A stretch of DNA of 64,000 bases, from assembly GCA_037976565.1 (NCBI GenBank), contig CP137666.1:52231271-52295270 (forward strand), written 5' to 3'. Below the pieces are notes generated by a model. It was given only the letters and a program-made list of their open reading frames with translations. It was not told the DNA's origin and made no database searches. The translations under genes and the position numbers were made by a program. Source of the DNA: Mesocentrotus franciscanus (lineage: Eukaryota > Echinodermata > Echinoidea > Camarodonta > Strongylocentrotidae). Below, piece after piece: positions 11,901-26,066 of this stretch. Position 1 is the first letter of the stretch; each line of letters opens with the position of its first letter.

Positions 11901-13863
11901 GTGAGTATTTGATTTCATGTAAAAATATGTAATTAGAATTGTAAAACGTGACTGTAATTTTACAAAGAACAAGTTAGGTCTAGACTCTTTTTTTTCTGTC
12001 ATTCCTTGTAAGTTGTGTGAGTGACTGGTGATATGCCATTATTTATAATTTGTTTAATGCTGTGTCTTTGATGTGACTGTAAATTGTGAATATGTGATTC
12101 AATAAGTGAGAAAAATGATTGAAAGACTGCAATTGTTTCATGTCTAAACTTCAAGTAAAACTGTCAAAACTTTATATTTTCCACTTGGAATCAAGAATTA
12201 AAGAACTAGTATTTAAAATGCTTCTCTTCTCCTTTCTTGACCTTGTGAATGATCCATCATGGATTTGTTTTGCCTTGATAAAAACATATGTCCACTCAAA
12301 TACGGTCCTGTGTGAATTTTACTGTGTTCAACCTCTAAGTTGCAGAGGGAAATTTTGCAAGACTAACTTATAAAATTCAACGAAATTCTTGTCTTTTACC
12401 ATGTTGGATGATCAAATACATTATGTCAGTTCAACATAATTCCTTTTTAGTTCCATCCTCCAAAAGAAAGAAAAAACTTGCATCAGAGATTTTTTTGTAA
12501 ATGCATAGACATAACATGCATGAAAAAGATATCTGACACAAACATGAAACGTCAGGTGATTAACTCCCTAAGACCCTTGCTGCAACTTTGTCATACATCA
12601 AAATAGATAACATGATGCTGTGTGCGAATAGTAGACAAGCAGTCTCAACCCTATTCATATGTATAGTCCACACAACAGGTCAAGTAATTCACAAGTCAAA
12701 TTTAGAAGTACAGATAATTACAACATTACAAAAAGAAATCATTGTTTCTTTATGAAGCACAAAGCACTGAAATCCATTTGTTTACATGTCGACATACAGA
12801 AAATAGTTACAGGAATACAGCATAGAGCTTATCAGGCAAATTGTTGAAAATACAAGGACATTTATGGAATATGAATAGTTGCCCAAACGTGGCCATACTG
12901 TGCAGCCTCTTGGACGAGCTGATCAATACAACAGCCAACACAAGATAGCTGTCAAGCTGTGAATCACTCTCGACTAAAAATACCATAGTATAGATTAAAA
13001 TGTATTGTTCTTTCTTGGAAAATATGCATATCATCCTAAGGTTGTGGAGTTGAAAATGCACATACTGTTATTCACCCTAATAACAATGATAAAATTGATC
13101 ACCTTTTCTACTCATATAACAAATTATTTTCTCAAACTTCAGAGCAACTTTCACAATTTAAAGTTCCCAAAATGCTAATTACTCCACTTACAGTAGGTTG
13201 TTATAAATAGCAACCTCAAGTTAGGGAAGATCCATGCACACACACACATGTGTCAATAATTTTTGTATTTGTTTTATTTTTTAAATAATTGTCCAAAAAT
13301 GCAAAATTTTAACACACTTATCATTATGTGCACACAAATTTCTACTACCTCATTGTAGGTACATGTGTACCTTCAAGTAGGTATGCTATACATACCTGGC
13401 CTAACGATGTCCGATCATTTGAAGAAAAAAAAGATGAATTGATGCATGTGAGATTTGTACTTACATTAAATAAGAATTCTACCAAGTCTGAGGGAAGGGA
13501 AATTTGATATGTTGCTTGGAAATTGAGAGAAACCTCATGAAGTGTGCCATAGTTTGTAACTGATGTGTGTTACTTGCAAAATGTATTCTTCTTGTTCATG
13601 AAAGGCCTACTTCATGAGGTTTAGCACATAATATATCCCCTTGATTAGATAATATAGTAAAATTATGCGCTTCACATATATTACTCTGTAGTACTCTTTG
13701 TTCATGCAGTCATTAGCATAAAACTTATAACCACTTTACTGATAAAAAATGACAGAGTTAATGGTATACAGGTATACAAGAAAGTATTAAGCCCAATTCA
13801 AGTGAATTTCAGTTGCAAGTGAATACCATGGTGTACCATGAGTATGACAATTAACTTTAAAAA
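11901..13863. other. Intergenic or intronic, AT-rich, nothing recognised
   Basis: No long open frame with coding character is present on either strand. There is a short CA run near 13236. Confidence 0.6.
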
Positions 13864-13917
13864 GAAGATAGAGACAGAGAGATGGAGAGACACACATTGA
13901 GAAAAGAGTGAGAGACA

Positions 13918-13952
<35 letters not shown>

Positions 13953-13971
13953 CAAGAGAGAGAGAGAGAGA
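13864..13971. repeat. (GA)n-type purine microsatellite
   Basis: Repeated AGAGAG and GACAAGAG runs. The Ser/Leu-rich minus-strand frames across it are artefacts. Confidence 0.85.
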
Positions 13972-15365
13972 TGCAAAAATTAATAAAACATATATGCAAT
14001 ACTGAATAAAACTCAAATAGAGGGAAGAGGGTAGTTGCGCATATATTATACTGTCAATTTGTGAACTTATTTTTACATTTTCTATTCTATACTGCTTAAA
14101 TATGTCCATGTATAGTCTCCTGGAATGACAAATGATTTTGACTGTATCGTCCCCCAAGGGATCAATTTCAATTCCATGCGTACATGTGCATCTACGTCAC
14201 TACTGAACAGCAATTTATCATTTCTTTTGCACCATATTGCGACCTTAAACTTACAAAGCATTGGGTTTGAGTAGACACATTCTACCCAATGTGGTATTTC
14301 ACGCTCATCAATTCTAATATCAGTTTAAAATATTTATTCTAATCCATGTGCATGCTACATGAATGTATGGATAATGTGAGACCTACATTTGTTCCAAAGT
14401 GAGCTGCTATATATATGCTCATAAATCCTGAAAACAAATACAGACATTGAAAAATATGGTTTCATCTTAATATTAGTGTGAGCAATTTAAGTTAGAATAG
14501 AGTTTTCTTAGCGTCTGTGATATTGTGCCTAGCTTGTATCTTTATTTCCTTGTGACTAGCAAGCAATATAAACTTTTTTTTTAATACATTAAACATGCAT
14601 TATAGAGAATTTTTAAAATAGCTATACTGCATTATTCTATAAGTAGCCATGACATTTTAGAATTCATGAAGATTTGTTATCTCAGGAAAAGGCTTATCTC
14701 ACAAGTGCTCAAGTCTCCTTTATATAGTAGGGATGGCCCAATTTTATGATGTTTCATCTATATGCAAAATGCAGCTGAGATATTCAGAGCAGGTTGAATT
14801 GTGGGCGAAATTTTTATAAGAAGAAGTGAGGTATTGATAAAGCATCAACAATTACTTGTGTTTTCATACAGCATTGCTAGGCGACACCTTTTCTGAAATG
14901 GTATATAATTTAGTTTCAAGTAGTTGAACTGAAATGCATAGAGTTGGTTTGCACTTTTTCAAGAGACTTAACTAAAAGTGATCTGTCAGGGATTACTTTT
15001 TCTAAAGACGATAGAGAGGGAAGATTACTTGAGAAAGCTCTCTAAATTCTAAACTGTGTGTGTGGGCAGAATACATCAGGCTAAATTTGTGGGGGCTGTA
15101 GTTTAATACAGTCAGATAAGCGTGAGTGAGGAAGATATAACTGCTAGAACATCCAAGATAGATGTGCATGCATGCGTACAGAATAGGTCATGAATAAAAC
15201 ATGCGGGCGACCGAGATGTAGGGCACAAGGTTTATTTTCTTGATGTTTTTTTTTTTTGGGGTGCAGAGGCCCTTGAAGAAGGCATGTGAATTTAATGAGA
15301 GGAGATTTTTGATGAGGGTCTTGGGAAGAAATCACCAGCCTGTTGCATGTAGGAGTTTGGTCCCC
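13972..15365. other. Intergenic or intronic, AT-rich, nothing recognised
   Basis: Unique-looking sequence with no open frame of coding character and no repeat boundary that I can see. Confidence 0.6.
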
Positions 15366-15655
15366 CCTCTCTCTCTCTCTTCGTCTCAAACTTTTCTTCT
15401 CTGCATCTCTTTGTATCTGTCTGTCTGTCTCTCTTTGTATCTCTCTCTCTGTACCTCCTCCCTTCATCCATCTAACGTTCTCCCTCACTTTGCTTATGTC
15501 ATTATCTCCCCCTTTCTCCTTTTGTTATTCTTTCCTTTTTAAAATTTCTTCTCTGCCTGTTCCCCTCTGCACCCATCTCCCTTTCTTTCTCTCTTTCTCA
15601 TTCTCTCTTTCCCCCTCTCCCCTCTCAGTCTCTTTCTCTCTCTCTCTCGTATTTT
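15366..15655. repeat. (CT)n-type pyrimidine-rich tract
   Basis: TCTCTC, TCTGTC and CTTTCT runs are interrupted by short unique pieces. A second, weaker pyrimidine tract is at about 16078-16135. Confidence 0.8.
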
Positions 15656-17155
15656 CTATCCTTTTCTCTATTTGTTTTACCTAAAGTTCACATTTTGTCC
15701 CTGGAGTGAGGCACACAATCACTATCCAACAACCAAAGGCAATGGCAATACCAGTATCTCTTAACATCTCAAAGACAGTATGTTTTCATTACTTCTGTGC
15801 AATGTACTTTTTTTTTCTCTTCCGAGTGATTGTGTAAGTCATCTCAATCACATCATTGGAAGATCACAGCATGAATTTTTGTTTATAGAGATAGCTTAAG
15901 ATGTGCTAGCATAAACTTAAATAAAAATGATATTTGTTGCAAGTACATGATAAGTTGAATATTGAAAGGTGAACTGCCATGCTTTCAGTAAAAAAAAAAA
16001 AAGCATTGTTGTAGACATTAATATTTTCCCTCTTTCAAATTTGTCCGGTGCAATTCTATTATTAAGGATATTGTTCTCTTCCTCCTCTTCCTCCCCATCT
16101 TCCTCTCCTCTTTTCTTCTCTCACTCCACCCCTTCTACTACCTGTATAACTCTTTCTGTATAATTATCTATCTACTCTTTTGTATGTAGAGTCTCATCTC
16201 ACCTTCTTTCATTCCTCTTTTAAAATACAGACACTACTTATGTACACAGCACTATCTATTTTTGTGCGTCGATCATAGAAATCCCCATGGTATTCGTCTG
16301 CATATTATTCCAACTGCGAACATGATAAATAATGGGTAGAAGGGTCTTTTTTGTCTGTATCTCTTGTGTGTGAGAATGTGTGTGTTTGAGGTGAGAGTCG
16401 TGAGACACAATTCCTTTCCAAACATTTTGAACTAACCAGCCTCCTGTTTTCTCAAAGATGTAACATGCGCATTTTAAGGAGTCGTTGCCTGTAGCAACAT
16501 CTGACAAAATGGACATGTATCATTTTTAGACATATAGCCATCTTTAATGTCTGTTTCTCTCTCATAAAAACCCTTCTTCAATGTATGGTTTTAACAAAAT
16601 GAACTTCTTTACTTCAGCAAGTGTTTCCATGTACATATACACCTGTATGCATTAAAATATAATATAATGATATTTGTGCAATTGTAATAATTATGTTTAT
16701 GGATTTCAATTTCCTACCTTCTAAAACAATGGAAAGAAGTACATATAATTAAATACATTCTACTGCCCATATGTTGTGGCCAACAATGATTAACCCATTA
16801 CCTACATGAACCCAGTGGATCCTGCATTAAGCCTATGGGAAGTGAGAGATTTTAGTAGCCACTGGCTTAACTGAATGGAAAATATTTAACCTTCACTATC
16901 ACACACGACAGCTTTCATACAAAACTTTACGTTATTGATTTTCTTGCACTCATGTTTTGATAGCTTTCACCTACTATGAATAATATTAGTCTTGTCTACC
17001 AGCTGGTTCATGGTGACAATTGAAGCCTGTGTACCGTAGTCTTTCGTGTCCAGCACTCTTTAAAAATTCACATAATACCAATTAGGATTGATAAAGAATC
17101 TACTTAAGATTTGGAAAGCTTATGTCATGATTATAAATGATTTGTCTTTGATCTC
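15656..17155. other. Intergenic or intronic; possible decayed TTAACCC-type fragment at 16789-16870
   Basis: TTAACCCATTACCTAC near 16789 resembles one end of the small TTAA element at 17156. A nearby pair TTAAGCC / GGCTTAA (about 16828-16872) also forms inverted ends. Neither boundary is firm. The rest is unique. Confidence 0.4.
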
Positions 17156-17239
17156 TTAACCCTTTCACTACTGAATTCTCTAATTCCAATATGCGCTTAC
17201 AGATCTGAGACCACCTAGTTCCAGTAGGCAATGGGTTAA
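17156..17239. mobile_element. Small TTAA-ended element, family E (84 bp)
   Basis: The left end TTAACCCTTTCACTACTG pairs with the right end, whose reverse complement is TTAACCCATTGCCTACTG. TTAA followed by CCC is typical of piggyBac-type ends. Related copies are at 31259 and 58333. Confidence 0.65.
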
Positions 17240-20200
17240 TGCAATATGATTGAGAAGTCTTTGTTTAAGTAGGCTATTTTTACAGTGTCATTAAAGTAGT
17301 GCAGATTCCTTTCTTGATTTCATGAGCTGTTATAGAATTTATTTTTATATTTTGGATAAATTTAATTTGCTTTAATTTCTTTCTATTTAATTTGGGCTTT
17401 GTTGGTTTATTGAGACCTTTATTTAAATTACTGATTACATTATGTTATAACAGTATTATGTACATGATTTTCTATAATGAAAGAATGTCTCCACACATGA
17501 AATATCCCAGGGGCAATTTTCCCGAACTCCAGTTGCTTTTTTTCAGCTTAAATCCTTCTGGAGTTTCTTGGAGCTACATGCAAATTGATTTCCACATACT
17601 GTACATGCATATATATTTTTGTTCAATTTCAATACAAATTGGTTATAAGCTCCAACAACTTTGATGTAGGAGTTTGCACGTCGTTTGTGTAAATATAAGC
17701 TGTCACAACATGGGAGCAATGAGTGAAATTAAATTCTAATTTAATTGGGTTGGTATGTGAATGCTTCAAATAAATGATTTAACACTTGAGCTAACAGGCT
17801 CTGCGGAACAACTGTTTTCTTAGCAACTCAAACACAAAGCTTTTATTGTTGACTCATATTATGTGTCTGTCTTTGCAATCAGCAACGATAGTGGGAGGTT
17901 TTCATGTGAAATTATACAAATCTAACTGATATTTAGAATGTGCTGTTATGAATGTTAGTGTGAATTAGAAGCACTGCTGGATTAAAAGAAAATAGTCACA
18001 CTTAATGAGTCATGAATTTGTTACAACAAGATGAAGGTCAGTACATGAAAGTAAATCAATTAGTGATATCAGTTTAGTGTGTGTGTTGTAGCTTTTGTTG
18101 TGCCATGCAGGATCATGTCTTCCCTGTTTACAGGAATATACATGTATCTTCATATTCCTCCTCTCTTCTTGCCTTTTAACTTCAGTTGATAGACCCTTTT
18201 TCAGTCTATTTCAATATGTATTCATGGTTTTGTCCCATGCATGGATTAGCAGCTAGCACAAGCAACAATGAATTCAATCTATGAAAGATAAACCTAGCTT
18301 GCCCATCTTCAAACTAACAATACTATTTATCCTTGAACGCAAACCTCAAACCCTGAAATACTTCCAGACCCTTTTCTCCTCTCCGTCTTCATCATTATCA
18401 TTAGGCGTGGAGCAGCTAGACCTATGGCTCACAGACAATCAATAACCATGCAACGTGTGAAATATTTTGGGCATGCATTTAACATGTGCAGATTAAACAA
18501 ACACAAACCTGTAGGAGAGGTGGTGAGGCAAAACCTGTGTTATGGAAGGCTGTCGATCTGTACAAATTGCTCTTGAAACCGGAGCTGAAATGCCATATCA
18601 GTGAATTGGGAAATGAAGAATGGGATTCTGAAATAGATGAGGGAAGAAATATTCAAGGCCATATGGTTGAGGATTGTAGGTATTATGTAAGAAGTTGAAT
18701 ATTTGAAAGGGGAATAGCTCATTGAAAAAAGAGCAGAATGACTAGAGCAGTACATAATTAAGAGTAAAACACAAGGTTTGTTGATTTCATTGTTATTATT
18801 TTTGTGTGATATATTTTGTTCTTACATTTAGATCTGTCAAACACCACATCAATGAATAGTTGATATATTAGGACGAGAATCTTGAAATGGCCCTATAGAA
18901 TTAACATAAGGTAAGACATATCAGACCGACCTAATGATGTCTTGAAATATGTATTTCATTTAAAAATGTTCCATGTTTTTGTTTGTTTTCAAATGTACTT
19001 ATACAGCTTTTTTCCCCATTCATTTTAGCCATTGAAGTAAACGTGTTAACGGGTCCTAGTACATCATACTTTTCCCCTTCAGACAGGCTATTCCCTTTAA
19101 ACAAGAAAATGCACTTGAACTATTTATGTAGCTACATTATGGTTTCTTGGAAAGTTAAATTCTCTTCCATGACTTTACGGTAATATATGCTTTCACTACT
19201 TTTGCAACTTATATAAAAACTTCCTGCTCTTGCTCCAGAACATGTTTATCTCTCCCTCTATCCCTCTCCTTGGGCCTTTCCAATCTCGGTCGGAATGGTT
19301 GTTTGAGAGTGAGAAGAGTCCATGTGACACTCAGGTGGCAAGTCGTAATTGGAAACTGCAGAATAACATCAGCAACCGACATGGCTATGTTGGTCCCCAC
19401 CTCACGCAAATTTGGCACTGAGCGAGAAAATTGAAGTGTGATTAAATTTTGCGGTCATACTTATTCATAGGAGAGAGTGAGAGTGTACATGTGTTGGAAG
19501 AAAGATGCTCCAAATCAAAAGTAGGGGAAAAACAAGGAAAAAGAGCAAGGAAGGATATGAGGGGGGAAAACGTGTCACCCGGGAGATTTGACAGGACTCG
19601 GGCGAAGGTGTTCATCTGCAAATATGGCCAGATGCGTATTTAGCACATCCTCTGACGAAACATGCAGGGAGAGTTTAGAGTTTAGGGGGAGATGTCTAGT
19701 TGAACCACCTGAGAATTACTGGTAGACGTAAATCGTAGAGGGGGTTACCTGCACTTTCTGACGACAATGCTGAGAGGTGTCGGGTGACAGTAGGTAATAT
19801 TGGGTGCGGTCCGACCAATACCGGGGCCATGTAGGTTTTGCGGTCATCCTGTGGATGGCTTTCGGAGATAATCATTGATTATATGAGATCTGGTTTGACC
19901 ATTTAAGCGGGATATTGGCTTGTTTCAGAGGTCACTCTAAGATTGCTCCTGAGACGATGTGAAGAGACTGGAATCCAATTTGCTCCTTTTTTAAATTAAA
20001 CAAATGTAATCTTAATTGATGTCATGCTGTCTTAAATAAGTTTGTATTGATCTTCATATAGGTACTTTTGAAGAACTTGTGCTATCTATCTTTATGCTGT
20101 CGGTTCCTAATCATGTGCTCAATACTATCATTATTAAGAGACTTAATTGGTTCTTTGAATTTGGGATCATTGGAATTAACCCATAAGAATTAGAGATTTT

Positions 20201-20394
20201 GTAAAAATGGCCTATTACTCACTGGAAGATGTTGCAATATTGCTCTCATTTTTACATTGTTCTGAACAATATGAAACATGCGCTATTTTTCTATGCAGAA
20301 TCCTACTGTAGACACTCTAAGGATTACGCACGTATAATATTATCACGGTAGACCCTAGAACGGATACTATAGCCCGTTGAAAACGGACGAAAAC
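17240..20394. other. Intergenic or intronic; higher-GC unique block at about 19230-19930
   Basis: Most of this is AT-rich with no gene. From about 19230 to 19930 the sequence becomes more complex and GC-richer, and I find no repeats, long frames or splice-bounded exon. That texture suits a regulatory element or untranslated exon, but nothing in the sequence proves either. Confidence 0.35.
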
Positions 20395-20462
20395 GGAGGG
20401 GCGGTTTCAGGCGGTTCAGTGAGTAAAAGGAGGGGCGGTTTCGAGCGGTTGAGTCGCTAAAG
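20395..20462. repeat. Two tandem 34-bp GC-rich units
   Basis: GGAGGGGCGGTTTC begins both units, at 20395 and 20429. Each continues with a GCGGTT-AGT block. The GC content is far above the surroundings, and the preceding GAAAACGGACGAAAACGG is itself a short repeat. Confidence 0.7.
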
Positions 20463-20853
20463 GGTCAAAAGAGAAAATACTTTGTGGTAAGGTATTGTGA
20501 AAGATGAAGTTAATTTTGTTTTATTTTGATTCCCCCACTGGAGATTATCATGGGAAATATTAATCATTATACTTCAATGATATGGAAAGCAACAATCAAG
20601 TCATAAACTTGACATTTGAAAAAAAATATAGTATAATTCAAAAAATGAAAACTCAGTGATTAAGGTGCAATACAATGCAAAGATCACACTGATACAGGGG
20701 GTCTGATTGTGCATATTTTTCTTCAAAATTTGATATTGAGAAAATGTAAGTTCCTTCACTTAATATTGTTTTCAAGGGAAGGGCTCTGAACTAAGGTTTT
20801 CTCATTCTAGGTCCAGATTGATATTTAGGGGTTTTAAGTGCATTAGGCTCCTG

Positions 20854-21386
20854 TTAAAGGTACTATGTCCCATTTGTTGGCCAAAAAATGAAAAGGTTAA
20901 ATTCCAACGGCATTTGAAAGACAATACTAATTTAGAACTTCCCTAAAAAAGGGGGCTTGAAAATGTCTTTAAGTGGGAAAATAACGACTATTAGTTGTCG
21001 AATCGACTTAGGAGCTATAGAGCCAGTAAGTAATAGTCTGATTTTTCAGACCATTGTACCGAATGGTCGTACGTTTTATGCTGCGCAAAGATTCAATCAG
21101 TTTAATTTTGGCCATTACAAGAAGTGGGTTATTGATGTAGACAAATGCTCATGTACCCTTTACAGCTCATTTTATGTATGTTATTACCAAAGATAAAAGC
21201 CAGTCAGTCACTCAATAGTGTCTGACAGTGAAGTCTAGCAAGTAAACGGGTTTCCTTGCATAATTTGAATATTAGGACACTGCTAACGTTTAAATTTCAC
21301 AGATAGGACATACATGACATATTCATAATTCCTGCAAAGTTCTACAGAATTTGATGTTGGCTGCAAAAGGGACATAGTATCTTTAA
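20854..21386 (+). mobile_element. Family A TTAA-ended miniature transposon, copy 2 (533 bp)
   Basis: Both ends are intact: TTAAAGGTACTATGTCCC at the left and, as reverse complement, TTAAAGATACTATGTCCC at the right. This is the cleanest of the three copies. A frame at 20957-21196 is broken by indels in the other copies, so it is not a conserved gene. Confidence 0.88.
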
Positions 21387-21563
21387 CACATCTGAATTGT
21401 TGGGTACAGAGTGAATTTTATGAATTAATTTATTTATTATCTTTTTCTACTGAAACCATGTAAGTGTTGAGCCCTATTCCCATGAAAGCACCATTGGACA
21501 GAGTTGATCATATACGCATAATTTTGGTGTCTCCTATATAGAAATGGATGAGAGCAGGTATTA

Positions 21564-23091
21564 ACTAGAAATGCAATCGTGTCACAACGATATGCGTGCA
21601 ATGACGCCATGTTTCTACGTGTCAAACGAAAGAGCTTCTCTCAGACTATTCAGAGCAATTTGTAAGAAGTCTGTAGCTTGTATGATAGTGGAGATAGGTT
21701 GGGCGAAAGAAAGGCCACCAAAACGGCCCGAAACGGGCAAAATAGCGCTTGGACTGTCACGCATGAGGGTTTCCGAGAACGAAGAATTCAGTGACCTTGA
21801 AGGAATGCTAGAGACTATACTCCTACGAAGTTTGAAGGGAATTGGATTAGAGGAAGGGACCTAGAAATTAAGGGCTCGCAAGCACTGCGTGCAAAACCAA
21901 TGGGATTTGGTGCATGATGAACATGTGGCGACGCGTGCTTTGACATGAACAACCGCCCATACCCATACCCAACCGCCCTTGTTCAAATGCAATTTACTCA
22001 AATATTTCTGTAATAACATATAACGTGTTTGGTACCATTCGAAAGGGCACTTCATTGCGGTCAGTTTGATCCCATTGTCATCTGCGCGCAATGTACTGCA
22101 CGCATTTAACCTGCTATTACGTAATGCATAGTAAATTCATCGTTTTTGGCAATAACTTTGCGCTGACGTCATCAAAATTTACCAAACTTGGCAGACAGTT
22201 GTCACGTATATGGATACATGTGTCTGCCGAGTGTCATGGACGTAGGTGTATTAAAGGATTGTAATTTTAGAGCAAGTTGAAGTTATTTTGCAATTTTCTA
22301 GAAAACTGCATATTTGGAGGGCAGTTTTCGCAAAGTTGGTCAGTGTTAGGGTATATAATTTTGTATTTCGCTGGAAAGGGCATATGTTCAAGTATCTAAA
22401 TCCAAAAAAGGGTACGGGTTTGCCAAGCCACAATAGAGATACAGCCACAGAAAGAAAGCCAATTCTCAGAACTTTAGAGGGCACTATTTATTTTTTTGCA
22501 CAGCTATTGGAGCGTGAAATTCGGCATGGCTATGTGCAATAATGAGATAAAGATACTACGAGAAATTGAAATGAAACGGAATTGGTATAAGAAAGTAATG
22601 GCAATTTTAGATTTTTAGGGGTCCATTTTTCAAGAATTTTAGAGATTTTTGATGGAGTCGGTTTCGGATTTGAATTTCGAGTACAAAGATGGCATTTTGA
22701 AGGGCAGGATATATGTCGCAGATGAAAGAACATCTCTAAGACTATCCAGAGGAATTTGTTAGAAGTTTGTAGGATCTAGGATAGTGGAGATAGGAAGGAA
22801 GAAAGAAAGGCCTTAAAATGGACCAGAAACGGACAAAATGGCGCCTGGACGGTTACGCATGAGTGATTTCAGAAAACGATAAAGTAGGTGACCTAGATTC
22901 GATATCAGAGATTACGCCTACGAAGTTTGAAAGGAATCGAGCAAGAGAAAAGGACCTAGATAGGAATAACAAGCACTACGTGCAAAATGAATGGGATTTC
23001 CGGACGATAAGAACAAGAAGAAGAAGAAGAACTAAGAATATTAATAAGAAGAATGTGAACGAAAACAAGGCAATGACGAAGATCGTCATTG
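21564..23091 (+). mobile_element. Element with ACTAG start, hairpins at both ends and an internal 290-bp direct repeat (about 1.5 kb)
   Basis: It starts ACTAGAAATGCAAT, then a small hairpin ATCGT / ACGAT. It ends with a perfect 10-bp hairpin GCAATGACGA / TCGTCATTGC (23069-23091). GCAATGACG near the left end is the inverted match of CGTCATTGC at the right end. Units at about 21621-21908 and 22715-22999 are direct repeats offset by about 1094 bp. A (GAA)n stretch lies near 23010-23030. It shares its start and AAAATGGCGCCTGGA with the element at 45627. No transposase is visible. Helentron/HINE-like elements have comparable terminal hairpins, but class assignment is inference. Confidence 0.55.
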
Positions 23092-25313
23092 CAAATATAA
23101 GTTTGAGGATGTGTAATTTATAGCAGCATAAAGATCTAGCTTGTGTGGATTAGGGTGTAATAATGCAAATAGTGAAAAGCAAAGGGAAAAGCCAATGTCT
23201 GCACAGAAAAGCATAGTTCAAAGTAGTGGAAAAGTGGCTTTTTACTGTTATTGCATGCAATTAACAAAAGAAAAACATTTTAGGTAGAAAGAGAAAGAGA
23301 TATAGAGAGAGGGGGGAGAGAGAGAAAGAGAGAGAGAGAGCGAGACAAAATTGAATCCCATGTGTCTTTTTAAATTCCTTTTCTTGAATTACACAAAATT
23401 GTGAGCTATTGAACTCTGCTTTTATGAAATAAACATGTTAGATATTGTTTTCAAAATACCATTTATTTTGTATGTAATAATGTGATATATGTATGATATT
23501 AATTTGCAAAGTAAGTACATGTACAGTAAGTTTGTATAGGACGGATTGTGGAATGGAAACAAGATAGGGGAAAAAAAGCACACATTTAGGAAGGAAGGAA
23601 GGAACATTTTTACGAAAGTGTAAGAGTGCCTGTGGCATGATTGAGGTGGAGGATGAAAAAGAGATCTTGTCGAATGTGAGAAATGTTTGATGAAGAAGAG
23701 AATATATAATGCACTTAACAATCATATGGTATGTCAACATACATTTGGGTAAGGTTTTAAAGCAGGAAAATGTAATCTGATTGAAGACACTTCTGCTTAT
23801 AGCAAGAAAGAGTGTGAGGGAGTGGCGAGGAGGAAATGAGCTAAAAGATATAGCACTAGATGGATAAGGACAAGTGGGAAAGAGCAAAGAGATGAAATGT
23901 TCCTAGAATGACAAAAACCCTGAGATGTCCAGAGGGTGGAGAGTCAGGAAACAACGAGAGGAGATGGAAAGAGACAGGAGGTTGTCGGATACACCATGTT
24001 AGCTATGATAACAGGATTGACGGCTGCCTTCTTGTTACAAGCAACACTACCCAAATAATCCCTTGTCAACAAGAGAGTGACAAGCTTTGGCCAAGGCTTT
24101 ACCGTCATCCGTTTCCTGGGCCAGCGCGCTTGTCTGTCACAGACACGGTGGATTGGTCAAAATATTTGACAATGACGGGTCAAATTACTAAGTGCTTCGT
24201 GTTGACTCTCAAGCTTGTAGAGAAATTATACATATGATGTGAAGAAGATGGCCCGAAGACTGATGAGATTGAGATAGAGATGGGTGTAAGAATAGGAAAT
24301 AGAATACATGAACAAACATTTAAATTTATACAAGTCTGAAAGTAAATATTGATTGCAGACTTTGTCTATTGATTGGTGGTTTATATTCCTGACTTCCAAA
24401 GATTTGTCATAAACTTTTGAAGGACATTTGAACATCCTTCATTTGGCAATCCATGATCAATGATTAATTAAATTCATTCTTCTTTCTCTGTTTCATTGTA
24501 TGCTTATAAAAATAGCCTCACTCCTTTACCATGTTTTGTTGGTATTTCATGTTTCCCCTTTATTTCATATGTCCTTTCAGTCTATCATAATTGAGCTGTC
24601 TGATGGGATTTCTCTCTCCCCAACTCTCCCCCCCCCCTCTCTCTCTCTCTCTCTTCTTTTTTCTCTCTGCTTCAATCTTCTTTATATTATCATCAGCTGT
24701 CCCTTTCCCCTTCATTTAACAGTTTCATTGTCTGTTTATTTGTCCTGAACATTTTGCTACAAGTTTAGAAACTGAATATTTATAGGAAAATATATGTGTA
24801 TTGATAGATTCAATGTATTTCACAAGTAAACAGTCATGATTGAGTTAGTGATTTTGCCATCAAATTTTCAGAGGCACTAAAGGGCTTCCTGTCCCATTTT
24901 CAAATAAATCTGATTATGGTATTTAGTTTATGGATGCTGCTTTTAAAAACCTTATTCATCAACTCTTAAATGTCATGGAATAAAACCAAATAAAGATTTC
25001 CCTGATAATATCAATGTAGAGCGAGGCCAATGCCGATGTGACATGATGAAACCCAGACAAAGTGGCAAGATTTTGTTTTCACTTTTTGAGCATTTCCGTA
25101 ATCCAATTTCTTTGTGCATATTTATGATATGTTCACTTATATTTAGAACTGAATGCAAAGAAAAGTCATCTATGTGAATATTTGCATTGATGTAATGATT
25201 AGAAGCAGTCAAATGCAGAGTCTGTATGTGTGTGCACATGCAATTGGTCATTATTGTGGAGGGCCAGGAGTGCCAAGTTTGACAAACATGAGCATTATAC
25301 AAGAACCCACTTC
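23092..25313. other. Intergenic or intronic; GA tract 23281-23343 and CT tract 24611-24680
   Basis: Two microsatellites flank unique AT-rich sequence. Positions about 23980-24220 are more complex and GC-richer without a repeat or exon signature, and could be regulatory. No gene is seen. Confidence 0.55.
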
Positions 25314-25317
25314 TATC

Positions 25318-25382
<65 letters not shown>

Positions 25383-25422
25383 CATCATTATCATCATCAT
25401 TATTATTATTATTATTATTATC

Positions 25423-25514
<92 letters not shown>

Positions 25515-25524
25515 CATTATTATC

Positions 25525-25559
<35 letters not shown>

Positions 25560-25635
25560 CATTATCATTATCATTATCATCATTATCTTTATTGTTATTA
25601 TTACTATTATTATTATTATTATGTTATTATTATTA

Positions 25636-25671
<36 letters not shown>
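25314..25671. repeat. Compound (TTA/TCA)n microsatellite, about 360 bp
   Basis: Nearly every triplet in one frame is ATT or ATC, with blocks of the 6-mer ATTATC alternating with pure ATT. The resulting open frame is a long poly-isoleucine artefact. Confidence 0.95.
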
Positions 25672-25673
<2 letters not shown>

Positions 25674-26066
25674 ACTATTAACAATTATAATGCATGCTCC
25701 CATTATCCATGAGCAAGACACAAGGCAGTGATTTTCAAACAGTATTCAAAAAATATGTTTATAAATATTTACTGATTCTGTGTATTTCTGTTGTGAATAG
25801 ATTCTATCACAGCTTAGAAATATGACAAAGCCATACAATAGATTCATACTTTCATCACAAACACCATTTTACCATTGTTGTTAATTGGATATCACTGATA
25901 TGGCATTTGAATGACGAAATGATAAATGTACACAATGTGCATCACAACCACAATTTTTACAACCTTTACTATCGTAATGATATTGAAAACTGCAATTTAT
26001 CTTGTTTTGGGGGCAGCAGGTCTCATAGTATTAGACACAGTCAGAGAGATGCCCTAGCTGTGAGAA
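25672..26066. other. Intergenic or intronic, nothing recognised
   Basis: AT-rich unique sequence between the microsatellite and the next element. Confidence 0.6.

Noticed and set aside
20957..21196. Open frame shared in part by three family A copies
   Set aside because: Indels shift the frame between copies, so protein conservation is not supported.
25153..25731. Long open frame of nearly pure isoleucine
   Set aside because: It is the translation of a TTA/TCA microsatellite; all stop-free frames here are homopolymer-like.
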